A stretch of DNA of 46,241 nt from Paraburkholderia caffeinitolerans (GCF_902859945.1 NZ_CADIKL010000055.1:1-46241); one strand, 5' to 3'. Shown: positions 16,562 through 25,349, counted from the first letter of the stretch. Notes: a model not told the origin generated them from the sequence alone. Numbers and translations: made by a program.

Positions 16562-17038
16562 ATGTCAAACAAGAACTATCGTTCCCCGCGTCGTCCGTCT
16601 GCCAGTGCGCATGCAAAATCGCTCTTTCTTCCAATGCCCCGCAAGGAATCCTCGGACCTTGCGCTACGGGCACGGATTGCGCTCGAACGTCTGCGCAGTG
16701 GAGAAGCGGATCGCTCGCTGGTGAATCTGCTCTCGCAGGTCATCATCATCACGAGCTTCATCACCCGGGCGGGACATGGGCAGCTCGATATCGCGGAGAT
16801 CGAACCTGTTGAGCGTGGCCTCGCAGAGGTGCTCAGTCAGGCAGACCGCACCGGCGTCTGGAATGTGCCTGAATCGTTGACTGACGGTCTCACCGCCGTT
16901 GTCAATGAATACGACCGCGCGCTCAGCGTGACCCGAATGGAGATCGTCCTCAAGGCGAGCGATTACCTCGGAAAGCTGGTGGGTAGCGTCGCGCGTGACA
17001 CCCGCACCAACGACAGTCATCTCCAGGTTGCACGATAG
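16562..17038 (+). CDS. Hypothetical protein, paralogue of the protein at 24215-24622
   Basis: 158 residues from the ATG at 16562 (MSNKNYRSPRRPSASAHAKS). A basic N-terminus of about 30 residues leads into an all-helical domain. Within it, LRSGEADRSLVNLLSQVIII, TSFITRAGHG, then GVWNVPESLTDGLTAVVNEY and LSVTRMEIVLKA align position by position with the minus-strand protein at 24215-24622 (LRLQRGDLAHFVTMEQIIVS, TSHLFGAGYG, GVWGIDQATSELFAELLTLH, LRVAPLEAVTRF). Both are therefore members of one family, which I cannot name. It has no conserved catalytic-looking residues, and its compact helical form suggests a binding or regulatory role. Confidence 0.65.
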   Translation: MSNKNYRSPRRPSASAHAKSLFLPMPRKESSDLALRARIALERLRSGEADRSLVNLLSQVIIITSFITRAGHGQLDIAEIEPVERGLAEVLSQADRTGVWNVPESLTDGLTAVVNEYDRALSVTRMEIVLKASDYLGKLVGSVARDTRTNDSHLQVAR

Positions 17039-17382
17039 CGTCGTCAACGCGCCCCGTCGTGCAATCGCACATCAGTCTGCTCATGTGCATTAAAGGCCGC
17101 CGGTGAACAAGGACGTGCGGACGTGAGAGAGGCTCACGCAAACGTCATACGTTTATTCCGGCACCGGAAGGTAGCCGGTCCCCATAGGCGGACACCGAAC
17201 CGCCGGGCTTGCAATACAGGGAAATGGAGTCGCGGGCGGTGCAGCCTGCGATGGTCGGCAAAAGCGCGCAAGTGCCCACAACAGAACAACGACAGGTGTA
17301 TCGCGCGCTACACTGAGTCCACAACCCTGCGTAGCCCTGCGCACATTGCATGCACTCCCGGCAACCACCAAAAGATAACAGC
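17039..17382. other. Intergenic stretch, no supported gene
   Basis: 344 bp. It holds only a short hairpin, CGTGAG/CTCACG at 17122-17138, about 85 bp behind the upstream gene. There is no T-run and no convincing frame. Confidence 0.4.
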
Positions 17383-17574
17383 ATGGAAATCCGCGTTGCG
17401 TACGAACATAGTCTCGCCACGGCGCCGGAGGAATTCATCGTTCAGGTGCCTTCGCAGCTCGTCACCGATATCCCCGCGAACGTGCCGCGCGCCCTGCTGC
17501 CTGAGTTCATCGCGAACCTGATCGTCGAACGCTCACCGGCAATCGGAAAGATTCGCAATCTCAGGATCCTCTAG
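17383..17574 (+). CDS. Small hypothetical protein (63 aa)
   Basis: 63 residues from the ATG at 17383 (MEIRVAYEHSLATAPEEFIV). Composition is protein-like: a strand-rich start followed by a short helical segment (PRALLPEFIANLIVERSP) and a basic end. The family is not recognised, and no clear Shine-Dalgarno sequence precedes it, so confidence is moderate. Confidence 0.45.
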   Translation: MEIRVAYEHSLATAPEEFIVQVPSQLVTDIPANVPRALLPEFIANLIVERSPAIGKIRNLRIL

Positions 17575-17638
17575 CGAGCTTCTTTTCATCGATGATGCCT
17601 GGGTGTCGGCAGGCGTTGTGCCCATGCCCCGGCAAAAC

Positions 17639-17983
17639 TCAGAAAAGGCTCTGTTGCCTGATATCGCGCGCTGGAGGCAATGACGGTTTCTGGCGTCGCG
17701 CGCCCGTGCGTCGGCGAATGACACGGCGTACATGGGCGATCAGCTCGAAGCTCCCGTTCGCAAAACTGAGCGTGAGCCTGAACGGCGTCAGACCATCTGG
17801 TCCGATACCGGGCTGCGCCCGCAGCGATGCACGCATGTCGAGCCGGCGGGCACGGTCCACGAGCTGCGCGCGGCTCATGCCATTCCATGCGGCCGCGATC
17901 AACCGACCAACCGCCGGAGGAACCGACTCGGGTGGACAGTCAACTGGCAACGCAAGAGATACGAGCGCGAAACGGTAAGCCAT
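17639..17983 (-). CDS. Hypothetical protein (low confidence)
   Basis: 114 residues beginning MAYRFALVSLALPVDCPPES. The N-terminal two-thirds reads like protein: hydrophobic start, helix with AAAWNGMSRAQLVDRARRLD, then strands LTPFRLTLSFANGSFELIAH. The C-terminus is Arg-rich and may be unstructured. It lies antisense to no other accepted gene and shares no obvious operon. It could be a chance open frame. Confidence 0.4.
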   Translation of the reverse strand: MAYRFALVSLALPVDCPPESVPPAVGRLIAAAWNGMSRAQLVDRARRLDMRASLRAQPGIGPDGLTPFRLTLSFANGSFELIAHVRRVIRRRTGARRQKPSLPPARDIRQQSLF

Positions 17984-18153
17984 TCGGTTGACGGCGCGCG
18001 GCGCTGTGTCCGCACTTCCTGATGTACAAACATCGCGCCGCTCTCACGTGAGGCGACGCACGAAGGGACCTGGGTAATCAGTCGTAGCGGGCCGCGAATG
18101 CGGCGTGGCCAGCATGTCACTGCGCCAGCTACGACTGGATCGCCCGTTACCCG

Positions 18154-18801
18154 TTACGCTGCTGCGACTGCAGGCGTGGCAGCAGCCTCAACTGCGGCCG
18201 GTGCCTTTCTGGCTGCGACCTTGCGCGGCGCCGAAGCCTTTTTCGCGGGTGCTGCGGCCTTGCGCCCACGCACGCCCTTTGCCGGAGCCGCCGCTGCACG
18301 GCCAGCCTTCTTCGTGGCGACTGCCGTCTTCGCCGCCTTCCTCGCCACGACGCGTTTTGCGCCTGCCTTCTTCGCAGCTACCTTCTTCGCAGCTCCCTTT
18401 TTCGCAACAGCTTTCTTCGCAGGTGCCGCCTTGGCGCTGGCAGTCTTCGCCGTTGCCCCAGCTTCAATCAGAAATTTCGAACGATCCTTGACGTCGCGAA
18501 TCCACAGCGGCGCCAGACCACGGCCCGACCACGTCACGCCCGTTTTCGGATCCGCGTATTTCGGCGCAACGTGATGCACGGCCGCACCCGGGGCTTTTGC
18601 TGCCGCCTTTGCCAGCGTCGTCCCAAGTTTGCGACCGCGTCGCTTCGCAACAAAGCCTTCGATGTCAGCGACAGTCAGTCCGTGTTTTTGCATCAGGTCG
18701 CGGATTTTCGTCAGGCCCACAGACGACTGCTTTTCGGCAATCGTTGCCGCCTGCTTCTGCAGTTTGGCAATTTTCGAGTTGATTGCGTCCAGGGTAACCA
18801 T
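18154..18801 (-). CDS. H-NS family nucleoid protein with histone H1-like tail
   Basis: 215 residues. The N-terminal coiled-coil oligomerisation region (about residues 1-55, IAKLQKQAATIAEKQ) is followed by the H-NS DNA-binding motif around residues 80-100 (YADPKTGVTWSGRGLAPLW), the loop that reads AT-rich minor grooves. The last 100 residues are a lysine/alanine/proline-rich repeat (AAPAKKAVAKKGAAKKVAAK and on), like histone H1 and like several Burkholderiaceae H-NS variants. The start at 18801 is preceded by GAGGA. It probably silences AT-rich or acquired DNA, with the tail adding non-specific DNA binding. A second H-NS family gene lies divergently 620 bp away. Confidence 0.9.
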   Translation of the reverse strand: MVTLDAINSKIAKLQKQAATIAEKQSSVGLTKIRDLMQKHGLTVADIEGFVAKRRGRKLGTTLAKAAAKAPGAAVHHVAPKYADPKTGVTWSGRGLAPLWIRDVKDRSKFLIEAGATAKTASAKAAPAKKAVAKKGAAKKVAAKKAGAKRVVARKAAKTAVATKKAGRAAAAPAKGVRGRKAAAPAKKASAPRKVAARKAPAAVEAAATPAVAAA

Positions 18802-19423
18802 TTCTATTCCTCGCTGTGGGGTTTACCGTTCATGCGATCCTGAAACTTCCCTGGCGTGTTTGCCAGGCACTTCGAAGTTCGGTCTTCCCGTCAGAATTGA
18901 CGCGGTCGTCGCGGTCGTGATTATGACTTTATCAGTACGCTCGTGCAAATTGAAAGCACAGTGCGCAACGGTTTGAATGTCTCTGGAGTTCAGGAATAGA
19001 TGCACGCCCAATGTTGCCTGTGCGTCCCGCAGCGCCGTCTTTCCCGGTTTGAATGCTATTGCGCCGCAAAATGGCCTTCTCTCTATTATCCATACGTGTA
19101 CCCGGTATCGTTGGTCGGGGAAGTATGGGTCTTGAGTAAGCAATGGGCCTGTTCATCCCGCACGATGAATCGCGGACGCAACAAAAGAAGACTCAACGTG
19201 CGCAAGCAAACCTGTTGTCGCGCATAGGTTGTTTTATACTGCTTTCATGACGGTCGCCAGCCGCGGCGCCTCCCGCGCGCCGCTCCCAGCAAAATATGAT
19301 TTAACCATGCTCCACCCTCTTCGCTGCCTCGGCATGGGTAGCGTTGGGTCGCGTGGTGTCCTGGCGGCACGCGATTTGCAATCACCTGCCCAACGACAGA
19401 TTGTTGCGCGGAGAATACACCAG
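18802..19423. other. Divergent intergenic region between two H-NS family genes
   Basis: 622 bp without a supported gene. It must hold both promoters. It is locally less GC-rich than its surroundings, for example around 18910-18960 and 19070-19130, which would suit autoregulation by H-NS proteins. I could not assign specific -10/-35 boxes. Confidence 0.45.
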
Positions 19424-19765
19424 ATGGATGAGAGAAAACGCGAAAGCATCGTGGCCTATCTGCGACGACGGATGGCCGAATTTGAAATCGAACCGGAAGA
19501 CATTGCTACTTCAATTGCAGCCGATCAGGAGCGTTTGCAGGCAGTGCGTTTCCGCGACGCTTCGGGCAACACATGGGACGGCAAAGGCGTTCCGCCACAA
19601 TGGGTGGTTCAGGCAATCAGTGCCGGCCAATCTCTTGAGCATTTCGCAATTGACGGCGCGTCGAATCGCGACCCGGGCAAACGCACCGGCGCCGACTGGC
19701 GCAATGACCCGTTTGCCGGCACCAGACTGGCAACTGTCAGTGCGGAGAGCGTTGGGGCGGCCTGA
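19424..19765 (+). CDS. H-NS family DNA-binding protein, short form
   Basis: 113 residues from the ATG at 19424 (MDERKRESIVAYLRRRMAEF), with GGAG ten bases upstream. The open frame runs back to 19229, but those residues look untranslated. Residues about 40-75 carry RFRDASGNTWDGKGVPPQWV, the H-NS-type DNA-binding motif (here TWDGKG in place of TWSGRG), then QAISAGQSLEHFAI, typical of the C-terminal end. The N-terminal oligomerisation helix is shorter than in classical H-NS. The Arg-to-Lys and Ser-to-Asp changes in the binding loop could alter affinity. Confidence 0.82.
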   Translation: MDERKRESIVAYLRRRMAEFEIEPEDIATSIAADQERLQAVRFRDASGNTWDGKGVPPQWVVQAISAGQSLEHFAIDGASNRDPGKRTGADWRNDPFAGTRLATVSAESVGAA

Positions 19766-20066
19766 GAGCGCAATGAAACCAGCACCCCCCCGCCGTCGAA
19801 CGCAGGCTTTCAGGTCGTGAAGCGACGCCTGGCATCCAGTCGACGCAACAGACCCTGACGGCCGCCGCGCCACTCACCAGATTGTAGTGAGCATCCGCGC
19901 GATCGGCCTCGCACCACGCAACGTTCGTCGCTTTGTTCAGCGTCGTTAATCCGGCCAGATCTCCACGGGCACCGGCTTGCCCCCAAGGTTTGAAGTCATC
20001 AGCGGAAATCAGGCAGGTCACGATTATGCCGACTGCTAGAATGGCTGCCTTTTTCAGGAGAGTTAA
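19766..20066. other. Intergenic stretch, no supported gene
   Basis: 301 bp. Nothing recognisable apart from the Shine-Dalgarno sequence CAGGAGA before the gene at 20067. Confidence 0.4.
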
Positions 20067-20381
20067 ATGTCCTGGTTCATCTACGAAGTGCCCGAATACA
20101 ACGAAGACGGGGCGCGCATCGAACCCTTCACCGACCTGCGTAGCCGTGTCCTGAAAGTAAGTGGGCAGGCTATGGCTGACGAACTGGAAAGCGTCCGCGA
20201 GAACGCCGCATCGACGGCGGACACGCCCTCGCGCCCGCTACGCGCCGCAGAGAATCCCCACGTATTCCCGATTCCTTATGCCGACTCAATGATCCTGGTC
20301 GGGTTTATCTTCGAACTGAAGCGCGAGTCCCGGCAACTGGTGGTGTCACCCGTGGAAATGCCCTGGCTCAAAGACGCGTAG
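20067..20381 (+). CDS. Hypothetical protein
   Basis: 104 residues from an ATG preceded by AGGAGA. It is soluble, with an N-terminal strand-rich MSWFIYEVPEYNEDGARIEP, a Ser/Thr/Ala-rich centre, and a C-terminal MILVGFIFELKRESRQLVVS segment. The family is not recognised. It is probably transcribed alone; a 278-bp stretch without a supported gene follows. Confidence 0.6.
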   Translation: MSWFIYEVPEYNEDGARIEPFTDLRSRVLKVSGQAMADELESVRENAASTADTPSRPLRAAENPHVFPIPYADSMILVGFIFELKRESRQLVVSPVEMPWLKDA

Positions 20382-20659
20382 AAAGCGGGACGATCGAATC
20401 CGCTCCAAAGCTGCGAGGCAGACTACCCTCCAGGCGGCGACCTTGTGCTTAAGCGCGTCTTCGATGAAGACCGCCATCTGCAGATGTGTCCGGTTCAATT
20501 CTCTCCGCAGTGCGGAGACATTTTCTTCATCCGTGGAAACTTCGACCGCATGCACGCAGTCACGCAACTGCCGGACGAAGAAGCCGCCGTCCGTCCGGTT
20601 GCGATGCGTCCTGCGCCGGGATAGCCGGGACGAGGGTCACTCGCGTCAGATGATCGAGA

Positions 20660-21127
20660 TTAGCTGCCACCCAGGATAGCCCGGATCCTCGGATCGTATG
20701 GCACTCTCAGTGCCTCCGCGATAGTCGCTGAGGCAGCGCCGGGATGAAGAGGATTGAAAAGATAGTTGTACGAACGAGGAAGTATTGCACTCGGAACCTT
20801 GAGGAGCAGCTCCTGCGCTCCCGCCAGCCATTCGCTGCCGGCGGCCTGTGTCCAGTCCGCGTTCTCGCGCCAGTCGTCGGGGATGACGTTCGCCGTGAGT
20901 TCTGCCATCGCAACGTCCCCGGTAATCTCCACGCGCAGCAGTTGATAGTTATCTGGCAACGCCTGCGGAGACCCGAATTCGTGGTGCACCATCGTCTCAA
21001 GCAGCGCGAGCGCGGGGTTTTCCGCCAGATAGACGACCGGCTGCCCCCGATGATGCCACCGGCCGGGCGCCCTCAATCCGCCGATTCCCCGAAGGTCCGC
21101 GTAGTTGCTTATCCTCCAGAACTCCAT
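20660..21127 (-). CDS. RES-domain toxin of a Xre-RES toxin-antitoxin system
   Basis: 155 residues, the usual RES length. Hallmarks are the RISNYADLRG start, GLRAPGRWHHRGQPVVYLAE (Arg and Tyr of the active site) and ALALLETMVH (Glu). RES toxins are ADP-ribosyltransferase-like enzymes that degrade NAD+ and stop growth. The gene starts one base inside the stop of the antitoxin gene (position 21127 shared), so the pair is translationally coupled, antitoxin first. All expected catalytic positions seem present, so the toxin should be active. Confidence 0.92.
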   Translation of the reverse strand: MEFWRISNYADLRGIGGLRAPGRWHHRGQPVVYLAENPALALLETMVHHEFGSPQALPDNYQLLRVEITGDVAMAELTANVIPDDWRENADWTQAAGSEWLAGAQELLLKVPSAILPRSYNYLFNPLHPGAASATIAEALRVPYDPRIRAILGGS

Positions 21128-21582
21128 CAGGCGAAGTATCCCTCGTCGATCTGAACCAGGGTGTCCTCAACAAGCCGTGCACCGTGCTCAGTCGATGCCA
21201 TCTCGAGCGGCGTTTTCCCGGCGAATCGCTCCTTCTTTCCTCGAAGCCAGTTCATGGCCTTTTCCGGGTTTCCAAACACCGTCTCCGCCTGTGCAACGAT
21301 CCTGGCGAGGCGGATGGCCTTGTCCGACTCGTCGGTCGAGAGCCGCTCGCCATTCTGACGACGATGCGAGAGCGTCCGGCGAGGAATGATGAAGAGCAGC
21401 TCGTCGGCCTTGAGTCCATGCTCGCCGAGACGGTCGATCACGTCCACGCCGACGCGCTCGGTCGCCAGCGCGGCAAGATCGCTCCCGGACCGGATGTGGG
21501 CCTGGAGCAGATCGCCCAGCAGCGAGAACTCGGTATGCCGCGGGTTGACGCGCCCAGTGGGTCGGTATTCAACAGTGGCCAT
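21127..21582 (-). CDS. Xre/ParS-type antitoxin (DUF2384) of the Xre-RES pair
   Basis: 151 residues from the ATG at 21582 (MATVEYRPTGR), with GGAGA just upstream. The N-terminal part is the Xre-like helix-turn-helix (LGEHGLKADELLFIIPRRTL, about residues 50-70). The C-terminal DUF2384 domain (ARIVAQAETVFGNPEKAMNW to the end) plugs the toxin active site in known complexes. It binds and neutralises the RES toxin and represses its own operon; a double palindrome directly upstream is the likely operator. Confidence 0.92.
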   Translation of the reverse strand: MATVEYRPTGRVNPRHTEFSLLGDLLQAHIRSGSDLAALATERVGVDVIDRLGEHGLKADELLFIIPRRTLSHRRQNGERLSTDESDKAIRLARIVAQAETVFGNPEKAMNWLRGKKERFAGKTPLEMASTEHGARLVEDTLVQIDEGYFA

Positions 21583-21593
21583 GGTCTCTCCGA

Positions 21594-21625
21594 GCAAAAT
21601 GCCCAAACAATGAAGGCATTTTGCC
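21594..21625. promoter_or_regulatory. Probable Xre antitoxin operator, two palindromes 21 bp apart
   Basis: GCAAAATGCC (21594-21603) and its exact complement GGCATTTTGC (21615-21624) flank an 11-bp spacer. Each half is itself a small palindrome (GCA-AAA-TGC and GGCA-TTT-TGCC). The spacing of two helical turns and the position 12 bp before the antitoxin start fit autorepression. Confidence 0.7.
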
Positions 21626-21966
21626 ACAGATTGGGATATCCCGCTGAGCCGCGGCTACAAGCGGGTCTCGCAGACTCTGCCGGGGGCCGATCGGGCGCCA
21701 CCGAACAGCCCCGGACGCCATCAACGCCAGGATAGGCGCAAGACACGGTAGTGCGCAAAGTACACCAATGGCCATCAGGCTATGCGACGGTGGTGAGCCC
21801 CTGGCGCGCGGTTGCCCGGGGTGGAGCGGTAATGGTCGCTCGCGGCGACCACGATCAGCCCCGTGCTTCAGATGCGCAGCGCAGAGACAATTCGGCATGA
21901 TTTGAATAAAAAGCAGTCACACACCGACTGACCGCGTGACTTTTGCGAGCAGACCCGATGCGATCA
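21626..21966. other. Intergenic stretch, no supported gene
   Basis: 341 bp between the Xre operator and the imuA LexA box. Frames here lack starts or family resemblance. Confidence 0.4.
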
Positions 21967-21982
21967 CTGTATATATATACCG
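21967..21982 (+). promoter_or_regulatory. LexA (SOS) box upstream of imuA
   Basis: CTGTATATATATACCG matches the LexA consensus CTGT-N8-ACAG in 15 of 16 positions when compared with the ideal alternating AT form (ACCG for ACAG). It ends 18 bp before the imuA start. Confidence 0.8.
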
Positions 21983-22000
21983 GTATTTATTGGGGGCACC

Positions 22001-22717
22001 ATGGCGCTGCCGCTACTGAACGTCGAGGCGATACACCCGGATTTGTGGCGAGCCTCGCAGTTGGGCTCCGCCCACGGCCGAACAGTGACGAGCGGACACG
22101 AGGCACTCGACGCGGAGTTGCCGGGCCACGGCTGGCCGACGGGGGCCCTGACCGAGGTGATCGTCCCGCAGCCGGGTTGCGGCGAACTGCGCCTGCTTAA
22201 AGCCGCGCTTGAAGCCGTCGCGACCCGGCCTGTCTTCGTTCTCCAGCCTCCGCACAGACTTCAGCCGGCAGCGTTCACCTGGTGGGGTGTGGGCGCTGAA
22301 AACATCCGCGTGCTCAAGGCAGCCACGACCGCAGACAGCCTTTGGGCAGCGGAACAGATCCTTCGTGCCGGAACCGCGGGAGCACTGCTCTTCTGGCAGC
22401 AGCAGGTACGTCCGGAGGCGCTGCGCCGACTGCACCTCGCCGCGCAGCACGCGGATACGTTGCTGTTCCTCTTTCGTCCTACGGCCGCGGCGAACTCGAC
22501 GTCCCCCGCTCCGTTGCGTATCTCGATCGACGCGGCGCCCGACGGCGTGAACGTCTCATTCATCAAACGCCGTGGGCCGCATCGCGACAAGCCCGTATTC
22601 GTTGCGCTCTCCCCTTCGCCTGTTCTCCTGAATCGTCATGCACCACTGGATCGGCGTTCATCTGCCACGCCTGCCCATCGAGAGCTTCTGCCCAACCTGG
22701 TACATGCCGGTGTCTGA
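22001..22717 (+). CDS. imuA: ImuA, SOS mutasome protein
   Basis: 238 residues, RecA-like fold without a full Walker A: the equivalent loop reads VPQPGCGELRLLKAALEA (residues about 51-68). Conserved ImuA features include HPDLWRASQLG at the N-terminus and GHGWPTGALTEVIV. ImuA works with ImuB and the polymerase DnaE2 in damage-induced error-prone synthesis. The ATG at 22001 has GGGGG upstream and a LexA box 34 bp away. The 3' end overlaps imuB by 80 bp in a different frame. Confidence 0.9.
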   Translation: MALPLLNVEAIHPDLWRASQLGSAHGRTVTSGHEALDAELPGHGWPTGALTEVIVPQPGCGELRLLKAALEAVATRPVFVLQPPHRLQPAAFTWWGVGAENIRVLKAATTADSLWAAEQILRAGTAGALLFWQQQVRPEALRRLHLAAQHADTLLFLFRPTAAANSTSPAPLRISIDAAPDGVNVSFIKRRGPHRDKPVFVALSPSPVLLNRHAPLDRRSSATPAHRELLPNLVHAGV

Positions 22718-24113
22718 CAACGGTTTCGTTGTCATGGAAAAAGGCCGCGTGCTCGATGCCGACGCAGCCGCGCGGGCGCAGGGGGTTGTCGATGGCATGC
22801 GCCGGGGCGGCGTGCTCACGCTCGCGCCGAACGCCGATCTCAGGGAGCGTGAGCTCACGCGTGAAGAGCAGACGGTACGTGGCGTCGCGTTCGCCCTGCT
22901 CCAGTTCACGCCAAACGTCGTGATCGCCGACGAGAACGTCGTTCTCGCCGATGTGACCGCCAGCCTGCGGCTTTTCGGTGGACTGCGCGCGCTTCGCCGG
23001 CGCGTGCGTCGCACGGTTGCAGACTTCGGCGTGACGAGCACGGCTTCGATCGCACCGACCGCCGAGGCAACCTGGCTTATTGCGCGCGCCGGTGGTGGCG
23101 TTGCGCTCACACCGCGGTCCCTTTCGCGCGCACTCAGGCGCATCCCTCTGGGCGTGCTGCCGGCTGCGAGACGTTTCGCCGAATGGTTTGATGGTCTTGG
23201 ATGCACAACGATCGATGACGTGACGCGCCTGCCGCGCGCCGGACTGAAAAAGCGCTGTGGCACCGCACTGCTCGATGCCCTTGACCGCGCGAAGGGCGAG
23301 GCACCCGAAGTCCACGAATGGCTCACGATGCCGCCGGCGTTCGATGCCCGCGTCGAGTTGCCCGAGCGCATCGAGCATGTTGAAGCGACTCTCTTCGCAG
23401 CGCGCCGGCTCACCCTGCAGATGACAGGATGGCTTGCCGCACGCCAGCTTGCCGTTGCGCGTTTTGTCGTCTCGCTCGAACACGAGCGCGGCCGCGAGGC
23501 GATTCCCCCAACTGACGTGGAAGTCGCACTGGGCGAGCCGACGGGGCACGACGAACACCTCGTCCGGCTGCTGAAGGAGCGACTTTCGCGGATCGAACTC
23601 GCGGCCCCGGTCATTGCACTGAGGCTCGAAGCAAAGGATGTGCGGGAAGCTGAGGCACCGAGTGACTCGCTGTTTCCGGAACCGGGCGGATCGCCCCAGG
23701 ATCACGCGCGCCTCATGGAGCTGCTCACGGCAAGGCTTGGTTCAGCCAATGTAATGAGAGCGGCACCCGTCGCCGACTTCCGCCCAGAAGTCGCCGCGCA
23801 GTGGGTGCCGGTCAGCAGCGATACCAAACCCTCGCGCACGGATTTGCCGCGTGACCTCCCACGCCCGGCATGGCTCCTTGACGTGCCCATCCAGCTCATC
23901 GTACGGGGCCATCGTCCGTTCTACGGCACATCGCTGCGGATGGTGTCGCCCGGCGAGCGGATCGAGTGTGGCTGGCAGGACGGCCACATCGTGACGCGCG
24001 ACTACTTCGTCGCCGAAGCCGAAAACAGTTTGTACTACTGGGCATTTCGTGAACGCGTCGGCAGTCGTGATGAACGCGAGCCACGCTGGTTTCTTCACGG
24101 CCTGTTTGGCTGA
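22638..24113 (+). CDS. imuB: ImuB, non-catalytic Y-family polymerase homologue
   Basis: 491 residues. The sequence starts IGVHLPRLPIESF, where catalytic Y-family polymerases have the acidic DxDxFF-type motif, so the metal-binding residues are missing, as is normal for ImuB. Later regions (TASIAPTAEATWLIARAG, then LGVLPAARRFAEWFDGLG) match the palm and helix-hairpin-helix parts, and the C-terminal third is the ImuB-specific tail. In characterised systems ImuB acts as the clamp-binding hub connecting ImuA and DnaE2. It overlaps imuA and shares its promoter. Confidence 0.92.
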   Translation: MHHWIGVHLPRLPIESFCPTWYMPVSDNGFVVMEKGRVLDADAAARAQGVVDGMRRGGVLTLAPNADLRERELTREEQTVRGVAFALLQFTPNVVIADENVVLADVTASLRLFGGLRALRRRVRRTVADFGVTSTASIAPTAEATWLIARAGGGVALTPRSLSRALRRIPLGVLPAARRFAEWFDGLGCTTIDDVTRLPRAGLKKRCGTALLDALDRAKGEAPEVHEWLTMPPAFDARVELPERIEHVEATLFAARRLTLQMTGWLAARQLAVARFVVSLEHERGREAIPPTDVEVALGEPTGHDEHLVRLLKERLSRIELAAPVIALRLEAKDVREAEAPSDSLFPEPGGSPQDHARLMELLTARLGSANVMRAAPVADFRPEVAAQWVPVSSDTKPSRTDLPRDLPRPAWLLDVPIQLIVRGHRPFYGTSLRMVSPGERIECGWQDGHIVTRDYFVAEAENSLYYWAFRERVGSRDEREPRWFLHGLFG

Positions 24114-24214
24114 AATGCGGGCGTTGCCACAGGGGCGTTGCCGTTGTGATCCGGTTATCCGCCGGGAGTTCGCCTTTGCGCAGAACTGCCCTCAGGCATC
24201 CCCTGGCGGGATCA

Positions 24215-24622
24215 TCATGCCGCCACCTGGTGGACGCTACGGATCTCGTCTGCCCGACTCAGGCGACCCGGTTGTGAGAAACGGGTGACGGCTTCGAGTG
24301 GGGCAACCCGCAACTGCTCCCCGTGTAACGTCAGCAGTTCTGCGAACAGTTCGGAGGTTGCCTGATCGATTCCCCAGACGCCCGACGCCATCGCCGCGCG
24401 CAGGCTGCGCTCGAGCGCGTCGTGCGCTTCGGTCAACCCCTCCATGCGCGCCCGGCCATACCCCGCGCCGAAGAGGTGTGAGGTACTGACGATGATCTGT
24501 TCCATCGTCACGAAATGCGCAAGATCGCCCCGCTGCAGCCGGAGGCTGGAAAGCGTGCTGTGGTACGCGATCATCCGCTGACGCACCGCGCTCTCCGGGA
24601 GGGGAAGCAATCGAACGGTCAA
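24215..24622 (-). CDS. Hypothetical protein, paralogue of the protein at 16562-17038
   Basis: 135 residues if it starts at a TTG (24622); an ATG at 24574 is the alternative. All-helical. The aligned stretches with the plus-strand protein at 16562-17038 cover about 90 residues, including LRLQRGDLAHFVTMEQIIVS, GAGYG and GVWGIDQATSELFAELLTLH. It lies between imuB and dnaE2 on the opposite strand, so it is not part of the mutasome transcripts. Function is unknown. Confidence 0.6.
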   Translation of the reverse strand: MTVRLLPLPESAVRQRMIAYHSTLSSLRLQRGDLAHFVTMEQIIVSTSHLFGAGYGRARMEGLTEAHDALERSLRAAMASGVWGIDQATSELFAELLTLHGEQLRVAPLEAVTRFSQPGRLSRADEIRSVHQVAA

Positions 24623-24873
24623 TGGAATGCCGCAGCGGCGCGTCGACGCGCCTCGCCTGGTTCGGGCCGTGACAGGGAAGGCTTAAGGATGCTTTCCTTC
24701 GATAACGGCACGATTGTTGTCGCACTTCAATCCGGTGGCTGCTCCACGAACGCAAACCACAGCAGAAGCTGCATCAGGACGTCGGCCTCCCGGTCACAAC
24801 GGCAGTCGCCCTCTCCGGTTCCGCAGGTATTCCAGAACCAGAGCGCTTCCATGTCATCAGCAACGATTTCCTG

Positions 24874-25233
24874 CTATTCGCTATCTGGAAATCCGCTATC
24901 CGAAATCTGGTGCGTGCGGGACTCCGTCGACAGAAGCCGGGGCGGCTCAAGAACGATGCCCCACGCGGTCAGCAAACCATCAAAAGACGGCTGGCCTGCC
25001 TGCGCCCGGCGCGCGGGCAACGCGACTCCGGTCGCCCGATAGTGAACTCGATCCTTCGCACTTGCACCTGAACGCACGATGCGCTCAAGCGCCCCATTGC
25101 GCAGCGCGTACTGCACAGCATCGGAAGCCGTGCGGGACTTCATCAGTCCGGACGCCACAATCTCGCTTACCGTCGCGCTCGCGCGTTCGCGAAACCACGC
25201 GAGGAGTACCTCAGCGTTGTCGTGCGTGCTCAT
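24874..25233 (-). CDS. Hypothetical protein, winged-helix-like
   Basis: 119 residues from an ATG preceded by GGAGGG. The first 70 residues resemble a winged-helix DNA-binding domain: LLAWFRERASATVSEIVASG (helix 1-2), KSRTASDAVQYALRNGALER (recognition helix), then a wing (VRSGASAKDRVHYRATG). The tail is Pro/Ser-rich. The specific family is not recognised. It lies between imuB and dnaE2 and points away from dnaE2. Confidence 0.6.
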   Translation of the reverse strand: MSTHDNAEVLLAWFRERASATVSEIVASGLMKSRTASDAVQYALRNGALERIVRSGASAKDRVHYRATGVALPARRAQAGQPSFDGLLTAWGIVLEPPRLLSTESRTHQISDSGFPDSE

Positions 25234-25349
25234 GATCGGCCCTCCCTGCGCGCCGGGCTTTGCCGCGCGATATGTGTAGTAGTTGTCAAACTGATGTCTG
25301 GCCCGTCAGCCCGGACCATGCAATGCCACGCTCATGCGCCGGCAAACCG

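Noticed and set aside
15892..16673. Long frames on both strands between 15.9 and 16.7 kb
   Set aside because: Low-complexity Arg/Ser-rich products typical of high-GC shadow frames; no start signals.
22563..23705. 380-codon minus-strand frame opposite imuB
   Set aside because: Antisense to a well-conserved gene; a normal effect of high GC.
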